Of a DNA stretch of 64,000 nt, positions 1-8,458 are shown piece after piece. Below the pieces are notes generated by a model. That model did no database searches. It saw only the letters and a list, made by a program, of their open reading frames with translations, and was not told the DNA's origin. The translations under genes were made by a program, and so were the position numbers. Positions within the stretch are counted from its first letter, which is position 1. The number at the start of each line of letters is the position of its first letter. The DNA is from Streptomyces shenzhenensis (GTDB lineage: Bacteria; Actinomycetota; Actinomycetes; Streptomycetales; Streptomycetaceae), in contig NZ_JAJONF010000016.1 in assembly GCF_021462265.1 (NCBI RefSeq), positions 124,001-188,000 of the forward strand. The letters are read 5' to 3'.

Positions 1-1027
1 CCCCCGGCGAGCCGGACCGGACCAATGCCGCCTCGCCGACGATCTCCTGACACATGCGATACGTCGCGACTGCCGATTCCGTTCCCGCGAACTTCACCCC
101 GCTGGCCTCCGCGGGGGCCACCCTGCCCGCCCCGGCATCCCCCACCAGACGCCAGCTGAGCAGGCGATTCGCGGCCAGCCGGGCATGCGCCTCGGCCAGC
201 CGAAAACGCACCCAGGGCTCGTCAACACGGCGCCGCCCCGTCACCGGATCGGGGGTGCGGGCGGCGGTGAGCGCGTCCGCGTAGAAGTCCTCGGCCTGCA
301 TGCCGGTCGCGGCGAGGGCGACCCGCTCGTGGTTGAGCTGGTTCGTGATGAGCGACCAGCCGTCGTGCTCGGTGCCGACCAGGTTGCCGGCGGGGACGCG
401 GACGCCGTCGTAGTACGTCGCCGTGGTGACCTGGCCGCCCACCGTCTCGATCGGCGTCCAGGAGAACCCTGGCGCGTCCGTCGGGACGAGGAGGATCGAG
501 ATCCCGCGGTGCCGGGGCGCCTCGGGATCGGTGCGGCAGGCCAGCCAGATCCAGTCGGCGTGCTGGGCTCCCGAGGTGAAGATCTTCTGTCCGTCGATCC
601 GCCAGCCGTCGCCGTCCCGTACCGCCCGGGTGCGCAGCGAGGCCAGGTCGGTGCCGGCGGAGGGTTCGCTGTAGCCGATGGCGAAGACGAGGTCGCCACG
701 GAGGATGCCGGGCAGGAAGCGGGCCTTCTGCTCCGGGCTGCCGTACTTCATCAGCGTCGGCCCGACCGTGTTCAGGGTGACCATCGAGACGGGGGCGCCG
801 GCCCGGTACGCCTCGTCGAAGAACACGAACTGCTCGTCGGCGCCCCGGCCCTGACCGCCGTACTCGACGGGCCAGCCGAGGCCGAGCAGGCCGTCCGCGC
901 CGATGCGACGCAGCAGGGCACGGCGTTCGGCGGGGTCCTCGGGGGCGGGCGTCGGGATCAAACTCCGGAAGTAGGCACGGAGTTCGGCGCGCAGCCGTTG
1001 CTGGCGTTCGGTGGGAGCCAGATGCAT
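1..1027 (-). CDS. acyl-CoA dehydrogenase, N-terminal part (runs off the left edge)
   Basis: About 342 residues are readable, from the ATG at 1027 leftwards, open to the window edge, so the C-terminus is missing. The protein has the N-terminal helical domain (starting MHLAPTERQQRLRAELR), the FAD/substrate signature region (GYSEPSAGTDLASLRT) and the beta-domain segment after it (DGQKIFTSGAQHADW), all typical of flavin acyl-CoA dehydrogenases that introduce the alpha-beta double bond in acyl-CoAs, in the cytoplasm. The longer-chain or steroid-type FadE subfamily fits the length, but the exact substrate cannot be read. No strong Shine-Dalgarno sequence is seen before the ATG; the start is chosen from the family N-terminus. 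A perfect inverted repeat lies just upstream and may be an operator. Confidence 0.9.
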   Translation of the reverse strand, partial: MHLAPTERQQRLRAELRAYFRSLIPTPAPEDPAERRALLRRIGADGLLGLGWPVEYGGQGRGADEQFVFFDEAYRAGAPVSMVTLNTVGPTLMKYGSPEQKARFLPGILRGDLVFAIGYSEPSAGTDLASLRTRAVRDGDGWRIDGQKIFTSGAQHADWIWLACRTDPEAPRHRGISILLVPTDAPGFSWTPIETVGGQVTTATYYDGVRVPAGNLVGTEHDGWSLITNQLNHERVALAATGMQAEDFYADALTAARTPDPVTGRRRVDEPWVRFRLAEAHARLAANRLLSWRLVGDAGAGRVAPAEASGVKFAGTESAVATYRMCQEIVGEAALVRSGSPG

Positions 1028-1031
1028 GGTT

Positions 1032-1048
1032 TCTGACTGTCCGTCAGA
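1032..1048. promoter_or_regulatory. inverted repeat upstream of the acyl-CoA dehydrogenase, possible operator
   Basis: TCTGAC, five bases, GTCAGA: a perfect six-base dyad that ends 4 bases before the ATG of the minus-strand acyl-CoA dehydrogenase. TetR-family regulators of fatty acid degradation bind dyads of this kind and position. That it is an operator is inference; no regulator gene is next to it in the window. Confidence 0.35.
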
Positions 1049-1282
1049 TAAGGCTCGGTGTCAAGGTCGTCCGGGTCGGCGGAGGAGGCCGGCAGCGAGG
1101 GCCCGCGGAGGGGACCAAGGGGCGGCGAGCACCCTCGGCCGGGGGCGAAAGGGCGGCGGTGAGAAGCCCTCGGAGGGGGTGGCGAGGGCCGGAGAACACC
1201 TGCGCGGCGATGCCGAAGCACCGCCGCGCGGACGCACTGCCCCCCTCCCCACAGACTCACCTCACCAGGGCTCAGGCGGAGC

Positions 1283-1600
1283 TCACCACAGCCGGGTGAA
1301 GCGGACGGCGGCGTTGTCGTTGCCCTGCTGGATCGCCGTCCACGCGGAGCCCTTGACCTGAGCGGTACTGCTCTGGTTCGAGGCGCCGTTGCCCACCGCG
1401 TTCTGCTGGGTGGTGGCGGAGTTGCCGCTGTTGTTGTGGCCGACGCCGCTGCCGATGACGCCCGCCGTGCCGGCGTTGGCGCTCGATCCGTGGTCCGCGA
1501 TCGCACCGTTGTCCGCGGTCGCGACACCGGCGAAGAGCGCGGCGGCGAGCGGAAGCGCCGAGACGGCGGCGAGAACGCGGGCGGTACGGATGCTTGCCAT
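1283..1600 (-). CDS. small secreted protein, Asn/Ser/Gly-rich
   Basis: A 105-residue protein with a classical Sec signal peptide: basic MASIRTARV, a hydrophobic run to about residue 25 and an AxA-like site before DNGAI. The mature part is about 80 residues, rich in Asn, Gly, Ser, Ala and Gln, with repeated short NNSGN / GNGASNQ stretches and no cysteine. It probably goes to the cell surface or medium. It is not a chaplin (no chaplin domain or paired Cys) and not recognisably a rodlin. Start ATG 1600 has a good GAGAGG ribosome site 6-7 bases upstream; a longer frame upstream lacks one. I do not recognise a function. Confidence 0.7.
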   Translation of the reverse strand: MASIRTARVLAAVSALPLAAALFAGVATADNGAIADHGSSANAGTAGVIGSGVGHNNSGNSATTQQNAVGNGASNQSSTAQVKGSAWTAIQQGNDNAAVRFTRLW

Positions 1601-1971
1601 GTCGTTTCCTCTCAGAGCCCGGCTGTGCCGGAAATACATCAAGTAAGGCTTTTTCCAGGGCAGTTGGCCGACCGCCCTGGCGGTTGTCATCGACGTCGCG
1701 AGACCAGAGTTGCCCACCGAATCCCCGGCGAACCAGACCGGAAGCCGCTATTCGCCCTCAAGCGTGACGACAAGTCGATAAACCCCTTTCGCCATCTTTG
1801 ATGGATTTCATCACCGGTCATCACCACTCAGGGCATTCCCCCCACCAGAGCCCCCAAGGGGAAAAACGTTCCGGCCCCGCACCGCGACGAAGCCACCGAC
1901 CCTGCGCGCCCTCGGCGTGTCACACCGACCCCCTCTTCCTTTTTTCGAACGCACGTACGAACATGGAGGGC
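1601..1971. other. divergent intergenic region
   Basis: 371 bases between the secreted protein (minus) and the prim-pol gene (plus). It is more A+T-rich than its surroundings and should hold both promoters. I see no RNA gene, no long dyad and no convincing small ORF with a ribosome site. Confidence 0.5.
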
Positions 1972-2847
1972 ATGGCCACCACCGATCGGCAGGCCACGAC
2001 GCTGGCCCTCGCACACGCCCTGTCAGCCGCCGAGCGCGGCCTGGCCGTCATCCCTCTGTCCCGGACCAAACTCCCGGCCCTGCGCTCCCCGCACCGCCAC
2101 GACCCCGAGCCCGCGCTGCCGCCCTGCCACGGCGAGTGCGGCCGCCCAGGCCACGGGGTGTACGACGCCACCACCGACCCGGCCCGCATCCGGGAACTTT
2201 TCGCCGCGGCGCCCTGGGCGACCGGCTACGGCATCGCCTGCGGGCTGCCCCCGTACCGCCTCATCGGCGTCGACCTCGACGTCAAGTCCGGTACCGACGC
2301 CACGGCCGCCCTGCGCGAACTGGCCCTGCGGCACCTGTTCACCATCCCGCCGACGGTCGTCGTCCTCACCCCGAGCGGCGGCCGCCACCTCTGGCTGACC
2401 GGGCCGCCGGACGCCGTCGTCCCCAACTCGGCCGGCCGGCTCGCCCCCGGCATCGACATCCGGGGCGCCGGCGGCTACCTGGTCGGCCCCGGCTCCCGCA
2501 CCGAACACGGCGTCTACGCCACCGCCCCCGGCACCGAACACCTGGTCCCCGCGCCCTGCCCCCAGGCCCTCCTACGCCTCCTGCTCCCGCCCCCGCGCGC
2601 GCCCCACCCCGCGACCCACCCCTCGGTCGGCAACCGCGGCCAGGGCCTGGTCCAGTTCGTCCTCTCCGCCCACGAGGGCCAGCGCAACACCCGCCTCTTC
2701 TGGGCAGCCTGCCGCGCCTACGAGAACGGCATCGGCCGGGCCCTGCGAGCCCCCCTGATCGACGCGGCGGTCCACACCGGCCTGACGGAACCCGAGGCCC
2801 GCGCGACCATCGCATCGGCGGCTCGCATGACCGGCCACCGGCCCTGA
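1972..2847 (+). CDS. bifunctional DNA primase/polymerase (prim-pol) N-terminal-type protein
   Basis: A protein of 291 residues from ATG 1972. The prim-pol signs are the N-terminal ALAHALSAAERGLAVIPLSRTKLPAL, a Cys/His-rich insert (PPCHGECGRPGH), the acidic motif GVDLDVKSGTDA (metal-binding Asp pair), the later GGRHLWLTGP and PGIDIRGAGGYLVGPGS, and a C-terminal helical tail. Family members synthesise primers or short DNA in plasmids and phages; in Streptomyces many are stand-alone chromosomal genes of unknown use. ATG 1963 (MEGMATT) is the alternative start. GGAGGG lies between the two ATGs, very close to 1972, and the upstream frame to 1798 has no ribosome site. It sits outside the att repeat, so it is not part of the integrated element as now bounded. 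Confidence 0.8.
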   Translation: MATTDRQATTLALAHALSAAERGLAVIPLSRTKLPALRSPHRHDPEPALPPCHGECGRPGHGVYDATTDPARIRELFAAAPWATGYGIACGLPPYRLIGVDLDVKSGTDATAALRELALRHLFTIPPTVVVLTPSGGRHLWLTGPPDAVVPNSAGRLAPGIDIRGAGGYLVGPGSRTEHGVYATAPGTEHLVPAPCPQALLRLLLPPPRAPHPATHPSVGNRGQGLVQFVLSAHEGQRNTRLFWAACRAYENGIGRALRAPLIDAAVHTGLTEPEARATIASAARMTGHRP

Positions 2848-3109
2848 CATCGATCAAGCCCGTCCACGGCCACCGGAAGCAAGGCGCCGGCTACGGACAC
2901 ACCAGGTCAAGGGCCTCAACGCGCTCCTCGCCATCATCTCCACCCCGCCGACCGCCCCGGTCACCGCCGCCACCCGGGTGCGCAAGGGAGCAGCCGACTC
3001 GGCGCGCGGTCTTTCGATAATCTCAACGCCCGAAGTCGCGTGCGGACCGACTGTGCGACGCGGCCATGTGACTACGCAGCTCGCGTCGTCTCACGGACTG
3101 GAGAACACC

Positions 3110-3430
3110 ATGCCTCGATGGGCCATCGTGAAGGCTGACGGCGAGGCGGAAGCCTTCCGGTACAACATCCACAAGGAAGTGGAAGGGACCGAGGCGCAAG
3201 CCCTTGCCGTGATGCTGCGGCTCATCGACACCTGTGCACAGGCCTTGACCGAAGCAGGGCGCCGCCGAGAGAGAAGACGGGTCTTCCGCGTGTCCGAGCG
3301 CAGCTACGTCGTGCGCGTCGAAAGTCGGTGGTCGAACCACGAGGCCCACTTCACCCTCGCCGAACTCATAGCCGACACCCACGATGACGACCTTCCCAGC
3401 AGTGCATTCGGTTCGACGAAGGAGGCGTAA
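3110..3430 (+). CDS. conserved small protein of unknown function
   Basis: 106 residues starting MPRWAIVKADGEAEAFRYNIHKEV, with a GGAG ribosome site 7 bases before ATG 3110. The protein is soluble, mixed alpha/beta, with a basic middle (GRRRERRRVFRVSERSYVVRV) and an acidic tail. No catalytic motif or known domain is recognised. It lies between the prim-pol gene and the left attachment site of the integrated element and is followed by a strong hairpin at 3508-3539. Codon use is Streptomyces-like but slightly less GC-rich than the neighbours. Confidence 0.6.
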   Translation: MPRWAIVKADGEAEAFRYNIHKEVEGTEAQALAVMLRLIDTCAQALTEAGRRRERRRVFRVSERSYVVRVESRWSNHEAHFTLAELIADTHDDDLPSSAFGSTKEA

Positions 3431-3507
3431 ATCCTGGCCGCAGGTTGGCCGGGCGCGCTGGTCAGAGGTGGGATACCGGCGAGCCAGGGTGGGACAAGGT
3501 CACGCGG

Positions 3508-3539
3508 AAGGGGTGCTGCTCCGGAGAGTGGCACCCCTT
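3508..3539 (-). terminator. hairpin, probably the original terminator of the tRNA-Ser
   Basis: AAGGGGTGC and GCACCCCTT form a perfect 9-bp stem around a 14-base loop, 25 bases outside the left 55-bp repeat. Before the element inserted, the tRNA-Ser(UGA) 3' end would have lain directly to the right, so this is likely its native terminator. It may also end the upstream plus-strand gene. Confidence 0.55.
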
Positions 3540-3564
3540 CTGACCTGCAACGCTCTGACCTGCT

Positions 3565-3619
3565 GCGGTGGGTGTGGGATTTGAACCCACGGTGACTCGC
3601 GCCACGACGGTTTTCAAGA
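3565..3619. repeat. left attachment site of the AICE (55-bp direct repeat)
   Basis: Identical, base for base, to 20612-20666. The sequence is the 3' part of a tRNA-Ser, from the anticodon loop to the acceptor end, without the 5' half, so it is a tRNA fragment left by integration. Identity stops exactly at 3564/20611 on one side and 3620/20667 on the other. The int gene ends 39 bases to the right. Confidence 0.95.
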
Positions 3620-3658
3620 TCTCTCGGCGATCATATCGGCTGATCGCTCCGCCGCAGG

Positions 3659-4837
3659 TCAGACGGATACGAGCGCTCCAGCGGAGCCGTCCTCATCGTC
3701 GTCGTGCCCGCTACGTGCCCCAGGGGCGGGGTCGTGCCCGCTGAGCCAGGAGTCGGCGGCCTCGGCGACCTGGTCGTCACGACCGGCGACGGGACGAGCG
3801 TAGTGCCGGGTGGTGACACTCGCGTTCGAGTGGCCGAGCCGATGCGCGGCGGTCATGACGCCGTACCGGTCGGCAACCCATGTGCCGTGCGAGGCCCGGA
3901 GATCGTGCGGGGTGACGTCAGTCAGTCCAGCCTCCGCAACGGCGGGGTCGAAGTAGGCCTTGCGCCACTGGTTGTAGCGCAGAGGCTTGCCGGCGGGGGT
4001 AGTGAAGAGGAGTGCGTCATCACCACCCGGAAGCGTCTCCAGGTACCGACCGAGCCGCTTGGCAAGGGACGGGCCGATACGGAGCAGCCGCTTTTGATGC
4101 GACTTGGGGGTGTCAAAGACCAGCGTGCCATTGGCTTCAGCCAGGTTCTCGTCGACCAGGACGACCCCGCCGGATACGTCTATGTCCGCCCGCCGGAGCG
4201 CGAACGCCTCACCGACCCGCAGACCTGCGTAGGCGAGCAGCGCGATCAGCAGGTCATGCGGCTTCGCCGCGCTCCGAACGATCCGGGAGGCTTCGAGCGG
4301 GGTCAGGATGTGCGGCTCGGTCTGCGGCATCCTCGGTAACTTCACGCCTCGGCAAGGTGTCTGCGGGATCATGTCGTTGTCGACGGCGGACCGCATGATC
4401 TGCGACAGGACCCGGTACGCCTGCCTGATCCGCGACGCGCTGAGCCCCTTCTTCTTCATCCCGCCGACCCACTCGGCGATCGTGATCGGCCGCAGGCTGG
4501 ACAACTCTCGATCACCGAGCGCCGGGACGATCAACGAGTTAATCAGGGAGCGGTACGTCGCTTGCGTCTTGTGCTTGAGCTGCGGCGAGACGGCAGCCAG
4601 CCAACGGGCGGACCAGTCGCGTACGGTCGTCTGCCCCTCGGCCGGATCGAGCCAGCGGCCCTCTTCGATCTCCACGCGCTTCCGCACCAGCCAGCGATCA
4701 GCGTCCGTCGACGTGGCGAAGGTCCGATCCGCCGGCCGCAGGACACCATCAGGCCCCGGATACCGAGCCTGGAAGCGACCCGAGGGAAGTTTGCGGATCC
4801 GGCCGAAATTCCGGCGGGACTTGCGCTTACCGGCCAT
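3659..4837 (-). CDS. int: tyrosine recombinase / site-specific integrase
   Basis: 392 residues. The N-terminal part (about 10-60) is an AP2-like arm-binding region, a SAM-like core-binding domain covers about 70-160, and the C-terminal catalytic domain follows. Catalytic residues are visible: Arg207 in AYAGLRVGEA, Lys245 region (DTPKSHQKR), His311-x-x-Arg314 (PHDLR), His336 (RLGHSNAS) and nucleophile Tyr346 (TRHYA). It inserts and, with Xis, excises the element at the 55-bp tRNA-Ser site. ATG 4837 overlaps the xis stop as ATGA, so it is translationally coupled and last in the rep-xis-int unit. The 3' end of the gene contains GTCGTGCCCG repeats that may be arm-type binding sites. Confidence 0.96.
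   Translation of the reverse strand: MAGKRKSRRNFGRIRKLPSGRFQARYPGPDGVLRPADRTFATSTDADRWLVRKRVEIEEGRWLDPAEGQTTVRDWSARWLAAVSPQLKHKTQATYRSLINSLIVPALGDRELSSLRPITIAEWVGGMKKKGLSASRIRQAYRVLSQIMRSAVDNDMIPQTPCRGVKLPRMPQTEPHILTPLEASRIVRSAAKPHDLLIALLAYAGLRVGEAFALRRADIDVSGGVVLVDENLAEANGTLVFDTPKSHQKRLLRIGPSLAKRLGRYLETLPGGDDALLFTTPAGKPLRYNQWRKAYFDPAVAEAGLTDVTPHDLRASHGTWVADRYGVMTAAHRLGHSNASVTTRHYARPVAGRDDQVAEAADSWLSGHDPAPGARSGHDDDEDGSAGALVSV
3701..3740. repeat. GTCGTGCCC repeats in the 3' end of int, possible arm-type Int sites
   Basis: GTCGTGCCCG at 3701-3710 and 3731-3740, with ACGTGCCCC at 3713-3721 between them. The same core occurs at the other end of the element (20481-20513), each set about 100-150 bases from its att repeat. 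Both sets lie inside the element, as arm-type sites do. They also encode part of the Int tail, so the left set could partly reflect coding constraints. Confidence 0.4.
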
Positions 4838-5048
4838 CAGGCGGCCCTCCTGAGGCCTGTAGGCCGCAGGGTGATCGGCTGCACGGTGTTGGCGTCCACG
4901 AACGCCTCCACGGCGCCCTCCGGGATGCGGACATGACGGCCGACCTTTACGAAGGTGATCCGGCGCTCCTCGATGAGCCGACGGGGGAAACGCACGCCCG
5001 TACCGAGCCGTTCGGCGACCTCGTACACGGTGAGAAGTCGGTCCATGG

Positions 5049-5052
<4 letters not shown>
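4837..5052 (-). CDS. xis: excisionase (MerR-like winged-helix DNA-binding protein)
   Basis: 71 residues from GTG 5052 (69 from ATG 5046). The MDRLLTVYEVAERLGTG.RFPRRLIEERRITFVKVGRHVRIPEGAVEAFV pattern is the excisionase/MerR helix-turn-helix family that bends DNA at att sites and steers Int towards excision. GTG 5052 overlaps the rep stop as GTGA and has GAGGGG five bases upstream, so I prefer it; ATG 5046 is the alternative. It sits between rep and int with overlaps on both sides, so the three are one translationally coupled unit. Confidence 0.88.
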
Positions 5053-6421
<1,369 letters not shown>

Positions 6422-6425
<4 letters not shown>

Positions 6426-6664
6426 GCGGCACCCTCCACGTCGTCAGCGGCCATCCGGTCGAGTTCGTAGGCGGCTTCCTCGGCGGCGCGAGCCAGGAGG
6501 CGCAGGGCTTCGGAGCTTTCAGGGCGGGCGATGAGCGCGATATCGACGAGGTCACCGCCAAGGCGGAGGCTGATGAAGCAGTCGCCGTGGTCGGTGCCGT
6601 CGAAGACCTGAACGCGCGCGGTCGTTTCCGGCTCGATGTGGGCGGAGGTGGTGATGCTCCTCAT
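6422..6664 (-). CDS. small conserved AICE protein of unknown function
   Basis: 80 residues, MRSITTSAHIEPETTARVQVFDGTDHGDCFISLRLGGDLVDIALIARP then a helical acidic end (LARAAEEAAYELDRM). The predicted fold is a short beta sheet followed by one long helix. Start and stop each overlap a neighbour by four bases (ATGA), so it is co-translated with the zinc-ribbon gene before it and rep after it. No enzymatic motif is seen; a role accessory to replication is only suggested by the position. Confidence 0.7.
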
Positions 6665-6867
6665 GCGGTCACCTCCAGGTCCGCCGCAGCCAGACGGGGG
6701 CGCGGGAAGACGGCGCCGGTGCCGTGGCAGGCCGGGCAGTCCACGAGGAAGGTGGGCAGATGGCCGCGGGAGTCGCGGGCACCCGCGGTGACGACGGCGG
6801 TGGCGAAGCCGTCGCAGTTCGGGCAGATCCGGGCAGTTGCGAGGGTGGCCGGGGTCGTGCCGGGCAT
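6661..6867 (-). CDS. small zinc-ribbon protein (DnaJ-type CxxC pairs)
   Basis: 68 residues with two Cys pairs, CPNCDG near residue 15 and CPACHGTG near residue 44. This is the CxxCxG arrangement of the DnaJ cysteine-rich zinc fold, so it probably binds one zinc ion. AAGGA precedes ATG 6867 by about nine bases. Its stop overlaps the start of the next gene. Small zinc-ribbon proteins of this sort recur in AICE replication/transfer clusters; their role is unknown. Confidence 0.72.
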   Translation of the reverse strand: MPGTTPATLATARICPNCDGFATAVVTAGARDSRGHLPTFLVDCPACHGTGAVFPRPRLAAADLEVTA

Positions 6868-6957
6868 GATGGGGGTTCCTTCCGGTTCCTGTGGATCGGA
6901 GAGAGTCGGCGCCCGGGCGGCGGATGCTTGGCGGTATCGGAGCCGCCCGGGTGCCGG

Positions 6958-7284
6958 TCAACGGCGCTTGACCTCGGAGGCGAGCAGGGAACGCAGGACG
7001 ACGGCGCAGACGGCGACCGAGGCCCCAGTGATGGCGACGGCCAGGAGCATCGAGACGAGCACGGCACCGACGACCAGGACCGCGGCGGTACCACCGCCGA
7101 CGAGGGCAAGTGCTGTCCCGGGCGTGAGCTGCACGACCGGCCGGGCGGAAGCCGGGGCGACCGGTGCCGCCGACGGCGAGGCCGGGGTGCCCGGGGTGAT
7201 GGTGGTCGGCTCGATGACGGACGGCGTCTGCGGGGTGACCAGGCCGGTGGGCTGGGGCATGGCCGGGAGCTTGGGCCGGAGCAT
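6958..7284 (-). CDS. Spd-like small membrane protein
   Basis: 108 residues. A Pro/Thr/Ala-rich N-terminal half (about 1-55) is followed by one long or two close hydrophobic segments (about 56-100, LALVGGGTAAVLVVGAVLV then MLLAVAITGASVAVCAVVL) and a short basic tail (KRR). This layout matches SpdC/SpdD-type spread proteins of Streptomyces conjugative elements, thought to help move the element between compartments of the recipient mycelium. A clear AAGGAG lies eight bases before ATG 7284. Assignment rests on size, topology and position in the transfer block. Confidence 0.7.
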   Translation of the reverse strand: MLRPKLPAMPQPTGLVTPQTPSVIEPTTITPGTPASPSAAPVAPASARPVVQLTPGTALALVGGGTAAVLVVGAVLVSMLLAVAITGASVAVCAVVLRSLLASEVKRR

Positions 7285-7305
7285 GAACGGTTCTCCTTCC
7301 TGGGC

Positions 7306-7461
7306 TTACTTGATGGCGGAGTCGATGAGGGGGGCCAGCACGCTGTCGGCGAGGAGGAAGCCGCCGAGCAGAAGCACGGCGATGAGCCACCAGGGCGGCC
7401 GGATGAGCTTGATGCCGAGCCAGCCGACGATGATCAGGGCGAGCCAGAGCGGGACGTGCAC
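7306..7461 (-). CDS. tiny two-helix membrane protein of the transfer block
   Basis: 51 residues, GTG 7461 with a perfect GGAGG six bases upstream. The sequence begins VHVPLWLALIIVGWLG, then a basic/Trp turn (IKLIRPPWW), a second hydrophobic segment (LIAVLLLGGFLLADSVL) and ends IDSAIK. Two hydrophobic helices with a short positively charged connector suggest a membrane hairpin. It sits between the transfer protein gene and the Spd-like gene on the same strand, with short gaps, so is very likely in the operon. Function unknown; spread-related by context. Confidence 0.75.
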   Translation of the reverse strand: MHVPLWLALIIVGWLGIKLIRPPWWLIAVLLLGGFLLADSVLAPLIDSAIK

Positions 7462-7474
7462 GGGGAACCTCCGG

Positions 7475-7666
7475 TCAGTTGATGCGGCAGCGGTGGGTGC
7501 GGGCGGCGAGCTGGGCAGCTGACTGGCTGGAGTAGTCGGCGGACCAGCCGCAGCGGTCGTTGGTGCACACGGCGGCGTGCTTGGTGTGGCCGTTCCGGTC
7601 GCGGTGGGTGCCGATCTGTACCGGGCCGATCCGCATCACGGAGTGGAAGTGGTCACGGGCGGGCAT
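7475..7666 (-). CDS. mobile element transfer protein (SpdA-like, small)
   Basis: 63 residues, MPARDHFHSVMRIGPVQIGTHRD followed by a single Cys/His pocket: CTNDRCGW and a terminal HRCRIN. This is the short family commonly called mobile element transfer protein and found between spdB and the smaller spd genes of AICEs. The Cys/His spacing suggests one bound zinc. AAGGAG is positioned well before ATG 7666. The biochemical role is not established. Confidence 0.82.
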   Translation of the reverse strand: MPARDHFHSVMRIGPVQIGTHRDRNGHTKHAAVCTNDRCGWSADYSSQSAAQLAARTHRCRIN

Positions 7667-7687
7667 GGCGGTAGTTCTCCTTCCTGA

Positions 7688-8374
7688 TCAGGCGAGTTGG
7701 GCGGCGATGGCTTCGGCGAGCTGGGGCGGGACGCCGAGGCGGGCGCGGAGGGTGTCGGTGTCGATCGGAGTTCCGGTGCGGGTGCGGTGGTCGTCGGCGA
7801 CCTTCCGGGCGTGGTCGACCAGGGCGGACGGGACCGGGACGGTGGGAGCAGCGGACGGGGCGGGTGCGGGTTGAGGTTCGGGAGCGGGCGGCAGGGCGGC
7901 GGGGTCCTCGACGTCCGCGACCGGCGGGAGCACGTGTTCGGGTTCCTGGTCACGCTCAGCGGCCGGGTGCTGGGGTGCCGGATCAGGCTGTGCCGGCGGC
8001 GCTTCCGACTCCGGGTGAGTCGTGGTGTGGGCGAGGAGGGTGCCGCCCATGAAGGCGAGGGCCGGCCAGGCGGCGACGAGGATGCGCAGCCAGGCCGGGA
8101 CGGCGTTCATGTCGAGGAGTCCGGCGGTGGCGATGTTGGCGCCGAGGGAGGCGGTCAGGGCGATGGCGAACCAGGACCAGGCCAGCTGACTGGGCCCGTC
8201 GGTGTGCAGTCGTCGCCAGGCGGCGACCAGGAGCAGGTCGACGCTGATCGGGTAGGCCCAGGCTTTCCAGCCGTCCTGTCCGGCGGCGGAGGCAAGGTCG
8301 TGCAGGTGGGCGAAGGACAGTGCCCCGGCGATGACGGCTTGGACCAGGACGGCGTCGACACGCAGGCGGGCCAT
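7688..8374 (-). CDS. SpdB-like spread protein with DUF2637 membrane domain
   Basis: 228 residues from ATG 8374. Four hydrophobic segments at about 8-26, 40-56, 65-86 and 95-115 form the DUF2637 module. A Pro/Ala/Glu-rich linker follows (about 120-190), then a cytoplasmic helical end (about 195-228, ALVDHARKVADDHRTRTGTPID). In Streptomyces plasmids such SpdB proteins bind DNA and partner the FtsK-like translocase in intramycelial spread. AAGGA lies seven bases before this ATG; a longer frame starting at 8401 has no ribosome site. It follows the translocase gene in the operon. Confidence 0.86.
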   Translation of the reverse strand: MARLRVDAVLVQAVIAGALSFAHLHDLASAAGQDGWKAWAYPISVDLLLVAAWRRLHTDGPSQLAWSWFAIALTASLGANIATAGLLDMNAVPAWLRILVAAWPALAFMGGTLLAHTTTHPESEAPPAQPDPAPQHPAAERDQEPEHVLPPVADVEDPAALPPAPEPQPAPAPSAAPTVPVPSALVDHARKVADDHRTRTGTPIDTDTLRARLGVPPQLAEAIAAQLA

Positions 8375-8458
8375 CACGGGTTCCTTCCTGTCGTCAGGCA
8401 TGGGAGGGGTAGGGACCTGGCGCGAAGGCGGCCGCGCCGACCGAGGAAGGGGTGAGGA

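Noticed and set aside
185..1036. Plus-strand open frame at the left edge
   Set aside because: The minus strand encodes an evident acyl-CoA dehydrogenase over the same bases.
1798..1971. Longer N-terminus of the prim-pol protein from 1798
   Set aside because: The extra residues are not family-like and there is no ribosome site before 1798; the conserved start is at MATTDRQ or MEGMATT.
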